DNA from: Lysobacter_K koreensis
Lineage (GTDB): Bacteria > Pseudomonadota > Gammaproteobacteria > Xanthomonadales > Xanthomonadaceae
Length of the DNA: 64,000 nucleotides
Direction of reading: 5' to 3'
NCBI RefSeq assembly: GCF_042677045.1
Contig: NZ_JBHTIH010000004.1
Location: forward strand, 314,206-378,205
In this document: piece after piece, positions 49,451-57,888 of the stretch
How positions within the stretch are numbered: position 1 is the first letter of the stretch
Layout: each line of letters starts with the position of its first letter
The notes under the pieces: model-generated
Seen by the model: only the letters and a program-made list of their open reading frames with translations
Databases searched by the model: none
Told to the model about the DNA's origin: nothing
Translations under genes and position numbers: made by a program

Positions 49451-49855
49451 GGGGGTTCTGCGAGGTGTTGCGGGAGCGGGGATTGTACGCGAGGGCGGGC
49501 GGGCCTCGGCCGCCCCTTCCCCGCTGTCATCCCGAACGCAGTGAGGGACCTGCTGGCGCCGCGCGGTCGTCCACCCAGATTGCTGCCAAGTCCTCCCACG
49601 TGGGTTGCCAGCCTCGATGAGCGCCATCTTCTTCTCCTGTCGCCAGCCCTTGATCTGCTTTTCGCGGACGATGGCGGCGTATGGGTTATCCGTTGCCTCG
49701 AAAAACACCAATCGGGTAATCCGATATCGGGATGTGTGCCCCGGTACCGCGTGCGTCCCGTGCTCGAAGACGCGGCGCGTGAGGTCGTTGGTCATCCCGA
49801 CGTATATCGCTCGGGATCGGCTGGAAAGAATGTAAACGTAGTAGGTCACGACCAC
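49451..49855 (-). CDS. GIY-YIG nuclease (URI family), frame open into argS
   Basis: From GTG 49855 the first 93 residues or so are a complete single-domain GIY-YIG nuclease: YYVYIL (GIY), YVGMTNDLTRRVFEH (YIG and the catalytic Arg), FEATDNPYAAIVREKQIKGW (the metal-binding Glu) and a WRQEKKMALIE end. After that the frame passes through a repeat and runs into argS without a stop. The gene is boxed by 29-base inverted repeats (49526 and 49869). URI nucleases of this size are common in Lysobacter-like genomes; function is unknown. Whether a fused GIY-YIG-ArgS is made is doubtful. Confidence 0.8.
49526..49554. repeat. Inverted repeat, left of the GIY-YIG gene
   Basis: GTCATCCCGAACGCAGTGAG and the rest of a 29-base unit. 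It matches 49869-49897 inverted at 26 of 29 positions. Confidence 0.9.
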
Positions 49856-49868
49856 GGCAAGAGCCCAC

Positions 49869-49897
49869 AGCAGGTCCCTCGCTGTGCTCGGGATGAC
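49869..49897. repeat. Inverted repeat, right of the GIY-YIG gene
   Basis: AGCAGGTCCCTCGCTGTGCT and the rest of the 29-base inverse of 49526-49554, lying just before the GIY-YIG start. Confidence 0.9.
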
Positions 49898-49958
49898 GGC
49901 ATGAGCAGAAGCACGGGCAGCAGCGCAGGCAGCAGCGCAGGCAGAGGCTGCTCCACGC

Positions 49959-50633
49959 TCACACCCAACCCCGCGCCGCCAGCGACACCGGCGGGCCGTC
50001 GGCGATCACGAAATGGTCGAGCAGGCGGATGTCGACCAGCGCCAGCGCCTGTTTGAGCCGCGCGGTCACGGCGCGATCGGCGGCGCTGGGCTCGGGGTTG
50101 CCGCTGGGGTGGTTGTGGCCGACGATCAGCGCCGCCGCGTTCAGCGCCAGCGCGTGACGCACGACCTCGCGTGGGTGGACCTCGGCGCCGTCGACGGTGC
50201 CGCGGAACAGCTCCTCGAACGCGATCGCGCGGTGGCGGGTGTCGAGGAACAGGGCGGCGAACACTTCGTGTGGCGAGCCGCGCAGGCGCTGGGCGAAGTA
50301 GCGGCCGGCCGCCTGCGGGTCGCTGAGCGCGGCGCCTCGTTCCAGATCGGCGGACAGGTGGCGGTGGCCCAGTTCGAGTGCCGCGGCCAGCGCGCAGGCG
50401 CGGGCCGGGCCGAGCCCGGGCAGCCTCATCAGCTGGGCCGGAGCACGCTCCAGCAGCGCGCGCAACGGGCCGTGCTGCGTGAGCAGTTCGCGCGCGGTCG
50501 CCACCGCATCGCGACCGGCCAGCCCCGAGCCGAGGAAGATCGCCAGCAGTTCGGCGTCCGACAGCGCGCCGGCGCCGCGGGCCAACAGCTTCTCGCGGGG
50601 GCGTTCGGCGCTGGGCCAGTCTCGAATATGCAT
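49959..50633 (-). CDS. radC: RadC/JAB-domain protein
   Basis: A 224-residue RadC protein: N-terminal UPF0758 helices (PREKLLARGAGALSDAELLA, LPGLGPARACALAAALELG) and a JAB1/MPN-like metal domain with HNHPSGNPEPSAAD (the HxHxSG zinc motif). The old link to DNA repair is disputed and the biochemical role is unsettled. It runs away from coaC with about 100 bases between the starts, a conserved radC-dfp neighbourhood. Confidence 0.95.
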   Translation of the reverse strand: MHIRDWPSAERPREKLLARGAGALSDAELLAIFLGSGLAGRDAVATARELLTQHGPLRALLERAPAQLMRLPGLGPARACALAAALELGHRHLSADLERGAALSDPQAAGRYFAQRLRGSPHEVFAALFLDTRHRAIAFEELFRGTVDGAEVHPREVVRHALALNAAALIVGHNHPSGNPEPSAADRAVTARLKQALALVDIRLLDHFVIADGPPVSLAARGWV

Positions 50634-50731
50634 GGCCGCAGCGTGGCGTCCGGGAGCGCGCGGCGGGCATCGGGCCGCGCAGGCCCATCGGGTAAGCTAA
50701 CGGCCGGTTCGGCGGTAGGAATTTCCTTAAC

Positions 50732-51322
50732 GTGAGCGTGCTGCAAGGCCAGAAACTGCCCGGGCACCAAGTGCTGCTGTGCGTGTGCGGCGGCATCGCC
50801 GCGTACAAGGCCGCCGAACTCGTGCGCCGGTTGCGCGACGCCGGCGCCGAGGTGACCGTGGCGATGACCGATGCCGCGCAGCAGTTCGTCGGCGCGACCA
50901 CGTTCCAGGCGCTGTCCGGCCACCCGGTGCGCACTTCACTGTGGGACGCCGCCGCCGAGGCGGCGATGGGCCATATCGAGCTGGCGCGCTGGGCCGACCG
51001 GATCGTGGTCGCACCCGCCACCGCGAACACTCTGGCCAAGCTCGCCCACGGCTTCGCCGACGACCTGGTCAGCACCTTGTGCCTGGCCACCACCGCGCCG
51101 ATCACGGTCGCGCCGGCGATGAACCACCGCATGTGGCTGCACCCGGCCACCCAGGCCAACATCGCCACGCTGCGCGCGCGCGGGGTGCAGGTGGTCGGCC
51201 CCGACGACGGCCCGCTGGCCGAGCGCGAGTCCGGCCCCGGGCGCATGAGCGAGCCGGGCGCGATCGTCGCGGCCGTCATCGATGCCGCCCTGGTCGACGC
51301 CGCTCGGCCGCGCGACGCATGA
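50732..51322 (+). CDS. coaC: Phosphopantothenoylcysteine decarboxylase (CoaC half, separate gene)
   Basis: A 196-residue flavoprotein of the HFCD family from GTG 50732. It has LLCVCGGIAAYKAAELVRRL, the catalytic His in GHIELARWAD, and VAPAMNHRMW, the PxMNxxMW motif. It ends with a TGA whose ATG partner starts the CoaB gene (ATGA overlap). In most bacteria these two activities are one CoaBC polypeptide, so the gene is split exactly in the inter-domain linker. Together the genes catalyse the two steps from phosphopantothenate to phosphopantetheine in coenzyme A synthesis. Confidence 0.9.
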   Translation: MSVLQGQKLPGHQVLLCVCGGIAAYKAAELVRRLRDAGAEVTVAMTDAAQQFVGATTFQALSGHPVRTSLWDAAAEAAMGHIELARWADRIVVAPATANTLAKLAHGFADDLVSTLCLATTAPITVAPAMNHRMWLHPATQANIATLRARGVQVVGPDDGPLAERESGPGRMSEPGAIVAAVIDAALVDAARPRDA

Positions 51323-52035
51323 CCCCTGCCGCGTCCCTCGCCGGCCGGCGCATCGTCGTCAGCGCCGGGCCGACCTTCGAGGACATCGACCCGGTGCGGT
51401 TCATCGGCAACCGCAGCAGCGGCAAGATGGGCTTCGCCATCGCGCAGGCCGCGGCGCGGCGCGGCGCGCAGGTGCTGCTGGTCGCCGGCCCGGTGGCGTT
51501 GCCGACCCCGGATGGGATGGAACGCATCGACGTGCGCTCGGCCGCGCAGATGCACGCAGCGGTGCTGGCCGCGCTGCCGGCCGACGTTTACATCGGCGCC
51601 GCCGCGGTCGCCGATTTCGCCCCGGCCCGGGTCGCCGCCGACAAGATCAAGAAGCAGGCCGGCGTCGACACGATGACGCTGCAGCTGGTGCGTACCGCGG
51701 ACATCCTGGCCGATATCGCCGTGCACCCGCTGCGCCCGGCGCTGGTGGTCGGCTTCGCCGCCGAGACCGGCGAGGTCGCGCACTACGCGCGCGGCAAGCT
51801 CGCCAGGAAGAACCTCGACCTGATCGCGGCCAACCGGGTCGGCGTGGCCGGCAGCGGGTTCGAGAGCGACGACAACGCGTTGACCGTGTACTGGGCCGAT
51901 GGCGAACGCGCGCTCGGCCCGGCGCCGAAGACCCGCTTGGCCGACGAACTGCTCGACCTGGTCGCCGAGCACCTCGCAGATCGCCTCGCCAATCGCCTCG
52001 CGCCGCCGACCGGCGCCATGAAGCGCACGCCATGA
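51319..52035 (+). CDS. coaB: Phosphopantothenate-cysteine ligase (CoaB half, separate gene)
   Basis: A 238-residue protein from ATG 51319, which overlaps the coaC stop by four bases. It shows the CoaB fold: VVSAGPTFEDIDPVRFIGN, SSGKMGFAIAQAA, the KIKK block and ALVVGFAAETGEV. It joins cysteine to 4'-phosphopantothenate. A longer frame exists upstream but is the coaC shadow. A four-base overlap also links it to dut. A frameshift in a fused CoaBC gene would look the same, so raw-read support is needed. Confidence 0.9.
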   Translation: MTPAASLAGRRIVVSAGPTFEDIDPVRFIGNRSSGKMGFAIAQAAARRGAQVLLVAGPVALPTPDGMERIDVRSAAQMHAAVLAALPADVYIGAAAVADFAPARVAADKIKKQAGVDTMTLQLVRTADILADIAVHPLRPALVVGFAAETGEVAHYARGKLARKNLDLIAANRVGVAGSGFESDDNALTVYWADGERALGPAPKTRLADELLDLVAEHLADRLANRLAPPTGAMKRTP

Positions 52036-52490
52036 ACCACACCCTCGAACTGAAAGTGCTCGACCCGCGCTTCGGCGGCGACTGGCCACTGCCGGCCTAC
52101 GCCACCGCGGCCAGCGCCGGCCTCGACCTGCGCGCCGCGCTCGACGCCGAACTGACGCTGGAGCCCGGCGACGCCGCGCTGGTGCCGTCGGGGCTGGCAA
52201 TCCACGTCGGCGACCCGACCATGTGCGCGGTGATCCTGCCGCGCTCCGGGCTGGGCCACAAACACGGCATCGTGCTGGGCAACGGCACCGGCCTGATCGA
52301 CGCCGATTACCAGGGGCCGCTGCTGATCAGCGTGTGGAATCGCGGGCGCGAGGCTTTTACGATGCAGCCGGGCGATCGCATCGCCCAGTTGGTCGTGCTG
52401 CCGATCGTGCGCGCGACGCTGCAGGTGGTCGACGAATTTGAATCCACGGCGCGCGGATCCGGCGGCTTCGGCCACACCGGCGTGCGCTGA
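52032..52490 (+). CDS. dut: dUTPase
   Basis: A 152-residue trimeric dUTP pyrophosphatase with all five motifs in order, including SAGLDLRAALD, RSGLGHKHGIVLGNGTGLID and GDRIAQLVVLP, and the C-terminal GSGGFGHTG that closes the active site. It removes dUTP and supplies dUMP for thymidylate. ATG 52032 overlaps the coaB stop (ATGA), giving a coaC-coaB-dut operon. Confidence 0.97.
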   Translation: MNHTLELKVLDPRFGGDWPLPAYATAASAGLDLRAALDAELTLEPGDAALVPSGLAIHVGDPTMCAVILPRSGLGHKHGIVLGNGTGLIDADYQGPLLISVWNRGREAFTMQPGDRIAQLVVLPIVRATLQVVDEFESTARGSGGFGHTGVR

Positions 52491-52534
52491 AATCGGCGCG
52501 GCAAACAAACCGCGCAAACAGGGGCAACACCGCA

Positions 52535-54877
52535 ATGGTCGATCTGAAGATGGAACGCCCGCAGCTGTCGGCGGCGCAACTCAAGCCGCTGCTGCCGCTG
52601 GCGATCGGCGTGGCCGCGCTGCTGGCGGCCTGGTTCGGCTGGAACGCGTGGGAGCAGTACCAGGACGGTGCCCGCCGCGGCGCGGTCACCGCGGCGCGCG
52701 ACGCGGCGGTGCGCAGCGCGGCGCAGGCGCTGGCCGCCGAACAGAAGCGCTTCGCCGCGCAACTGGCCGATCCCGGGGTGCATTCGGCGCTCACGGCGGG
52801 CGACCTGGCCACCGCCGGCACCCGGCTGACCGCCGGCTGGCCGGGGGCGAGCGACGGCGCGGTGCTGGCCCCAGACCTGGAAACCGCCTACGCCGGGCTG
52901 GCCGGCAGTGCCAAGGCCGGCGGCTACGGCCGCCTGGCGGCGCTGGAGGCCGCGCTGGCCGAGGACAAGACCGTGGCCTGGGTGATCCGTGACGGCGGCG
53001 CCGCGCAGCTCGCGCTTGCCGCGCCGCTGAAGCAGGCGGGGCAACTGGCCGGGGTCGCGATCGCGCGCCTGCCGCTGCAGCGCGTCAGTGCCGGCATCGA
53101 TGCGGCGAGCCTCCGCGACGACAGCTACCTGGCGCTGCGCCAGGGTGGGGCCAGCGTCGTCGAGCGCGGCGACACGGCGCTGGCCGGCGGTGCCGAAGCG
53201 CTCGCCAGCAAGGTCCCGGGCAGCGACCTGCGCGTGGTCGCGGCGGTGCCGGACGTCGCCGGTGGCCCGCTGGGCCTGGGTGCGCTGGGTTGCGCGCTGG
53301 CGGCGGCGCTGTTCGCGCTGCTCGCGCTGTTGGCTTGGCGCGGCCCGGCGTTGCTCGCGCGCCGCCAGGCCGCGCCGCTCGAGGATGCCGAGGGCTCCGC
53401 GCAGACGCTCGCCGAGGCGATGAACCAACAACCAACGATGGAACCCACCTTGCCTGCCGTGACCGAAACCGCTGCCGACACCACCGCCACCGCCCCGCTC
53501 GGCATCGACCGCGGCATCTTCCGCGCCTACGACATCCGCGGCATCGTTGGCCAGAGCCTCGACGCCGGCGTCGCCGAACTGATCGGCCACGCCATCGGCA
53601 CCGCGATGCACGAGCAGGGCCAGCGCGACATCGTGGTTGGCCGCGACGGCCGCCTGTCCGGGCCGATGCTGACCGAGGGCCTGATCGCCGGACTGCGCAG
53701 GGCCGGCCGCAATGTCATCGACATCGGCCTGGCGCCGACGCCGCTGGTGTACTTCGGCGCCTACCACCTGCGTGCCGGCTCCTGCGTGTCGGTCACCGGC
53801 AGCCACAACCCGCCCGACTACAACGGCTTCAAGATCGTGATCGACGGCGAGACCCTGTCCGGCGACACCATCACTGCGCTGTACGCGCGCATCGCCGAGG
53901 ACCGGCTGTACCACGCCGACAGCCTCGGCGGCCTGGAGCAGCGCGACATCAACGACGACTACGTGCAGCGCGTGGCCTCGGACGTGCAGCTCGACCGCCC
54001 GCTCCGGGTCGTGGTCGACGCCGGCAACGGCGTCGCCGGCGAACTCGGCCCGAAGGTGCTGGAGGCGATCGGCGCCGAGGTCACGCCGCTGTACTGCGAG
54101 ATCGACGGCACCTTCCCCAACCACCACCCCGACCCGAGCGAGGCGCACAACCTGGTCGACCTGATCAAAATGGTCGCGCGCCTGGATGCCGACCTGGGCA
54201 TCGCCTTCGACGGCGACGGCGACCGCCTCGGCGTGGTCACCCGCGACGGCCAGAACATCTTCCCCGACCGCCTGCTGATGCTGTTCGCCGCCGACGTGCT
54301 CGAGCGCAATCCCGGCGCGCAGATCATCTACGACGTCAAGTGCACCGGGCGCCTGCCCGGACACATCCTGCGCCACGGCGGCAGCCCGTTGATGTGGAAG
54401 ACCGGGCACTCGCTGATCAAGGCCAAGATGCGCGAGACCGACGCCGAGCTGGCCGGCGAGATGAGCGGCCACTTCTTCTTCAAGGAGCGCTGGTACGGCT
54501 TCGACGACGGCATCTACGCCGCCGCACGCCTGCTCGAGATCCTGGCCGCGCAGCCGCACACCGCGACCGAGGCGCTCAACGCGCTGCCCGACGGCGTGTC
54601 GACCGCGGAGATCAAGGTCGATGCGCCCGGCGGCGACCCGCACGCGTTCGTCGAGCGCTTTCGCAATGCGGCGGTGTTCGAGGGTGCGCGGCTGTCGACC
54701 ATCGATGGCCTGCGCGTCGACTTCGCCGACGGCTGGGGCCTGGTGCGCGCGTCCAACACCACCCCGGTGCTGGTCATGCGCTTCGATGCCGATTCGCGCG
54801 AGGCGCTGGCACGGATCCAGGGCGAGTTCCGCGCGCAATTGCTGGCGCTGAAGCCGGACCTCGCGCTGCCGTTCTGA
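52535..54877 (+). CDS. Membrane-anchored phosphomannomutase/phosphoglucomutase
   Basis: A 780-residue protein. The N-terminal 330 residues carry two membrane helices (LLPLAIGVAALLAAWFGW and LGALGCALAAALFALLALLA) around an Ala-rich domain. From about 350 a complete phosphohexomutase follows (GIFRAYDIRGIVGQSLDAG). The phospho-Ser is S423 in TGSHNPPDYNG and the metal loop is DGDGDRLGV. The enzyme supplies mannose-1-P and glucose-1-P for surface polysaccharides. The extended form with an N-terminal membrane part occurs in Xanthomonadaceae and pseudomonads. A terminator follows. Confidence 0.92.
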   Translation: MVDLKMERPQLSAAQLKPLLPLAIGVAALLAAWFGWNAWEQYQDGARRGAVTAARDAAVRSAAQALAAEQKRFAAQLADPGVHSALTAGDLATAGTRLTAGWPGASDGAVLAPDLETAYAGLAGSAKAGGYGRLAALEAALAEDKTVAWVIRDGGAAQLALAAPLKQAGQLAGVAIARLPLQRVSAGIDAASLRDDSYLALRQGGASVVERGDTALAGGAEALASKVPGSDLRVVAAVPDVAGGPLGLGALGCALAAALFALLALLAWRGPALLARRQAAPLEDAEGSAQTLAEAMNQQPTMEPTLPAVTETAADTTATAPLGIDRGIFRAYDIRGIVGQSLDAGVAELIGHAIGTAMHEQGQRDIVVGRDGRLSGPMLTEGLIAGLRRAGRNVIDIGLAPTPLVYFGAYHLRAGSCVSVTGSHNPPDYNGFKIVIDGETLSGDTITALYARIAEDRLYHADSLGGLEQRDINDDYVQRVASDVQLDRPLRVVVDAGNGVAGELGPKVLEAIGAEVTPLYCEIDGTFPNHHPDPSEAHNLVDLIKMVARLDADLGIAFDGDGDRLGVVTRDGQNIFPDRLLMLFAADVLERNPGAQIIYDVKCTGRLPGHILRHGGSPLMWKTGHSLIKAKMRETDAELAGEMSGHFFFKERWYGFDDGIYAAARLLEILAAQPHTATEALNALPDGVSTAEIKVDAPGGDPHAFVERFRNAAVFEGARLSTIDGLRVDFADGWGLVRASNTTPVLVMRFDADSREALARIQGEFRAQLLALKPDLALPF

Positions 54878-54902
54878 AGGGTTCGGCGGACGCGACGAAA
54901 AA

Positions 54903-54927
54903 GGGCGCCAGCGGCGCCCTTTTTTTT
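54903..54927 (+). terminator. Intrinsic terminator of the dut-phosphomannomutase unit
   Basis: Stem GGGCGCC (54903-54909) / GGCGCCC (54913-54919), followed by TTTTTTTT. Confidence 0.95.
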
Positions 54928-54951
54928 GTTGTCCGTTGCACGGAGCGGTGT

Positions 54952-55028
54952 GTAGGGCGGGTTTTCAACCCGCCATCGCCATGCCTCGCCAACGCAGGGA
55001 AAGGGCGGCGGGTTGAAACCCGCCCTAC
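54952..55028. repeat. Paired GTAGGGCGGGTT REP
   Basis: GTAGGGCGGGTTTTCAACCC at the left and an inverted GGCGGGTTGAAACCCGCCCT-AC at the right, with a 35-base spacer. Here neither head overlaps a stop codon. Confidence 0.9.
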
Positions 55029-55058
55029 ACCCTACGGATGCCGGCAGCGAGGCGCTCG

Positions 55059-55712
55059 TCAGCCGCCGTTGCTGGCCGGCGTTGCCGGCGTCTTCAGCGC
55101 GCGGTAACGCGCCAGGGCATCGCCGAACTCGCCCTCGATCTCACCGGCCTCGCGCTGCTGCTGCACCAGCATGCCCTGCTGCCGCAGCAGTTCGCCGTGC
55201 TGGGCGCGGATGTTCTCGGCCAGCGGCCTGGCCACCGGCTTGCCGGCCAGCTCGGATTCGCCGGCGCGGCGCAGCAGCGTCAGCAGACTCTGGCGCAGGG
55301 CCGCCACGCTCATCCGCGAGGCCTTCACCGTGCCCGCGCTGAGCGAGATGCGGTGCTCGTAGGCGCGGCGCAGTTCGGCTTCGCTGGCGTAGGACTCGAC
55401 CATCGCCATCTCGCGCCGCAGCCGGGCCTCCTTGGCGAGCGCGGCCTGCCGGTCAAGCTCGGCCTGCGCGGCCGCGGCGCTGCGCTCGTCGGCGCTCGGC
55501 GCGCGGTCGACGCGACCGGTCGCCAGGCCGCTCTTGGCGCTGATCTCGGTGCGCGCGCTGTCGACCGCTTCGGCCGGCAACGCGTCGCCGCAGACCTTGC
55601 GGCCGTTCTCGGTCCAGCAGTACAGCTTCTTGCTCGGCGCGTTCTGCGCGAGCGCGTGGCTGCCCAGCATGGCCAGCAGCGCGGTGGCGAACAGCGGGTG
55701 GAGCTTGCTCAT
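55059..55712 (-). CDS. Secreted DUF4124-like coiled-coil protein
   Basis: A 217-residue protein from ATG 55712, with a signal peptide (FATALLAMLGSHALA). The DUF4124-like segment KKLYCWTENGRKVCGDALPA carries two Cys residues. A long helical, Ala/Arg/Glu-rich region then suggests a coiled coil. It could act in the periplasm; no enzyme motif is seen. It is followed on the same strand by nothing but REP repeats, and pyrE lies 122 bases upstream. Confidence 0.65.
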   Translation of the reverse strand: MSKLHPLFATALLAMLGSHALAQNAPSKKLYCWTENGRKVCGDALPAEAVDSARTEISAKSGLATGRVDRAPSADERSAAAAQAELDRQAALAKEARLRREMAMVESYASEAELRRAYEHRISLSAGTVKASRMSVAALRQSLLTLLRRAGESELAGKPVARPLAENIRAQHGELLRQQGMLVQQQREAGEIEGEFGDALARYRALKTPATPASNGG

Positions 55713-55834
55713 GTCAGTCCGTCTCTCTCGGCCGGTCATTCCAATGACCATTTGGGAAGAGCAATGCAAAACTCGGGCCAGCTTGGCCACGAACGGCGGC
55801 CGGCGCCGCGGCGGAGAATCTGCGCGCGGTCCGC

Positions 55835-56512
55835 TCAGTCCCCGATGACGCTGCCGTAGGCGTCGCGGTAGGCGATCAGTTGCGCGCGCTGTGCCGCCAG
55901 GGCGGCGTCGGCGCCGGCCAGCGCGAGCAGGTCGTGCAGGCTGGCCACCGCGACCACCGGCAGTGCGTGTTCGAGCGCGACAGTTTCTGCCGCCGAGCGT
56001 CGCGAAGTGGCCGGGTCGACCGCCTCCTGGCGGTCGAGCGCGATCACGATCCCGGCGGCCGTGCCGCCGGCGCCGGCGATGATCGCCAGCGCCTCGCGGA
56101 TCGCGGTGCCGGCAGTGATCACGTCGTCGACGATCAGCACCCGGCGGCCGGCCAACGGCGCGCCGATCAGGCTGCCGCCCTCGCCGTGGGCCTTGGCTTC
56201 CTTGCGGTTGAACGCCAGCGGCAGGTCGCGGCCGCGGCGCGCGTACTCGCAGGCCAGCGCGGTCGCCAGCGGAATGCCCTTGTACGCCGGGCCAAAGAGC
56301 ATGTCGAAAGCCGGCAGGTCGACCTCGGCAAAATGCGCATCGATCGCGTCGGCGTAGCAGCTGGCCAGCTCCGCCATGGCCACGCCCGAATCGAAGCGGC
56401 CGGCGTTGAAGAAGTACGGGCTCTGGCGCCCGGACTTGAGGGTGAACTGGCCGAAGCGCAGCGCCTCGACGCGCAGGGCCAAGCGCAGGAAGCGGGAGCG
56501 GTGGTCGGTCAT
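55835..56512 (-). CDS. pyrE: Orotate phosphoribosyltransferase
   Basis: A 225-residue enzyme with the PRPP motif VLIVDDVITAGTAIREAL, FGPAYKGIPLATALA and FNRKEAKAHGEGG, all typical. It converts orotate and PRPP to OMP in pyrimidine synthesis. It overlaps the GNAT gene upstream by four bases and is probably transcribed with it. Confidence 0.96.
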   Translation of the reverse strand: MTDHRSRFLRLALRVEALRFGQFTLKSGRQSPYFFNAGRFDSGVAMAELASCYADAIDAHFAEVDLPAFDMLFGPAYKGIPLATALACEYARRGRDLPLAFNRKEAKAHGEGGSLIGAPLAGRRVLIVDDVITAGTAIREALAIIAGAGGTAAGIVIALDRQEAVDPATSRRSAAETVALEHALPVVAVASLHDLLALAGADAALAAQRAQLIAYRDAYGSVIGD

Positions 56513-57018
56513 GGCGTTCGTTCAGTGGTCGGGGATGGCTGCAGGCGCAGCAGCAGCAGGTGCTGCGGGCCGGCACTGCCGCCGTGGTAGAGCTCGCCGG
56601 TGTCGACGAAACCGGCCTTGCGGTACATCGCGATGCCGGCGTGATTCTCGCAGTTGACCGTCAGCACCAGCAGCGCGCGCTGCGGATGGCGCCGGCGCAG
56701 GTCGTCGCGGCACGCGGCCATCGCCTGGGCGCCGATGCCGCGGCCCTGCCACGCGCGGCCGATCACCAGCGCGCGCAGGCCGACGCTGGGCTCGGCCAGC
56801 GTGCGACCGGCGACCGCGTTGGGCGCGAAGTCGAGCCGGTAGAAGCCGACCACCTCGTCGCCGACGCGCACCGCCATCGCCTCGCTCATCGGGTCGCGTA
56901 GGCTGTCGCCGAGGTTGAACGCGATGTCGCCGACGTAGCGGGCCTGTTCGGGCGCCAGCTGCAGCGCGTGCACCGCGCGCGCGGTGGCGTCGTCGCCTAC
57001 CGGCATGACATCGACCAT
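56509..57018 (-). CDS. GNAT-family N-acetyltransferase
   Basis: About 169 residues from ATG 57018 (alternative ATG at 57006). The acetyl-CoA loop is GRAWQGRGIGAQAMAA. MYRKAGFVDTGEL and LLVLTVNCENHAGIA complete the GNAT core. The substrate is unknown. The ribosome site is weak at either start. It is divergent from xth and overlaps pyrE by four bases. Confidence 0.85.
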   Translation of the reverse strand: MVDVMPVGDDATARAVHALQLAPEQARYVGDIAFNLGDSLRDPMSEAMAVRVGDEVVGFYRLDFAPNAVAGRTLAEPSVGLRALVIGRAWQGRGIGAQAMAACRDDLRRRHPQRALLVLTVNCENHAGIAMYRKAGFVDTGELYHGGSAGPQHLLLLRLQPSPTTERTP

Positions 57019-57099
57019 GGAAGAGATGATGCGGGACATGCGCCGCATGATAGGCCAGCGGCTCCGGGCTATGATCGCCCGCACACCAGTGGAGCGCGC

Positions 57100-57888
57100 A
57101 TGCGGATCATCAGCTTCAACGCCAACGGCCTGCGATCGGCCGCGACCAAGGGCTTCTTCGACTGGTTCGCCGCGCAGGACGCCGACCTGCTGTGCGTGCA
57201 GGAAACCAAGGCGCAGGAGCACCAGCTGGCTGGTCCGGCGGGCTTGGACAGAAAATTCCTGCCCGAGGGCTACCGTGCGTTCTTCCGCGACGCGACCACC
57301 AAGAAGGGCTACAGCGGCGTGGCCATCTACAGCCGCCGCGAGCCCGATGAAGTCCGCACCGCGCTGGGCTGGGCGCCGTTCGACGACGAAGGCCGCTACA
57401 TCGAGGCGCGTTTCGGCAACCTCAGCGTGGTCTCGTTCTACATCCCGTCCGGATCGTCCGGCGAGCTGCGCCAGGGCTTCAAGTTCGAGGTCATGGACTG
57501 GCTCAAGCCGGTGCTGGACGAGTGGCTGACTTCCGGGCGCGACTACGTGCTGTGCGGCGACTGGAACATCGTGCGCAGCGCGCTCGACATCAAGAACTGG
57601 AAGTCCAACCAGAAGAATTCCGGCTGCCTGCCGCCCGAACGCGACTGGCTCAACGGCCTGTGCGTCGCGGAGCAAGGCTGGGTCGACGCCTACCGCGCGC
57701 TGCACGCCAACGGCCAGGACTACACCTGGTGGAGCAACCGCGGCGCCGCGCGCGCCAATAACGTGGGTTGGCGGATCGACTACCAGCTGGTGACGCCGTC
57801 ACTGGCCGCCAAGCTGCGCGCCTGCGCGGTCCACCCCAGCCCGCGTTTTTCCGACCACGCCCCTTTCAGTGTCGACTATGACCTCTGA
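57100..57888 (+). CDS. Exodeoxyribonuclease III (AP endonuclease)
   Basis: A 262-residue protein of the ExoIII/APE family: RIISFNANGLRSAATKGF, the catalytic Glu in LLCVQETKAQEHQL, GDWNIVRSALDIKNW and SDHAPFSVDY (the catalytic Asp-His). It repairs abasic sites. It follows a GGAG ribosome site at 57091 and overlaps the ampG start. The gene name could be xthA or crc-like; the intact QE, DWN and DH residues favour an active nuclease over the catalytically dead Crc. Confidence 0.92.
   Translation: MRIISFNANGLRSAATKGFFDWFAAQDADLLCVQETKAQEHQLAGPAGLDRKFLPEGYRAFFRDATTKKGYSGVAIYSRREPDEVRTALGWAPFDDEGRYIEARFGNLSVVSFYIPSGSSGELRQGFKFEVMDWLKPVLDEWLTSGRDYVLCGDWNIVRSALDIKNWKSNQKNSGCLPPERDWLNGLCVAEQGWVDAYRALHANGQDYTWWSNRGAARANNVGWRIDYQLVTPSLAAKLRACAVHPSPRFSDHAPFSVDYDL

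Noticed and set aside
47762..49855. A genuine GIY-YIG-ArgS fusion protein as the primary call
   Set aside because: ArgS has a natural start at 49450 and normal length; the joint passes through a repeat. Kept as a finding only.
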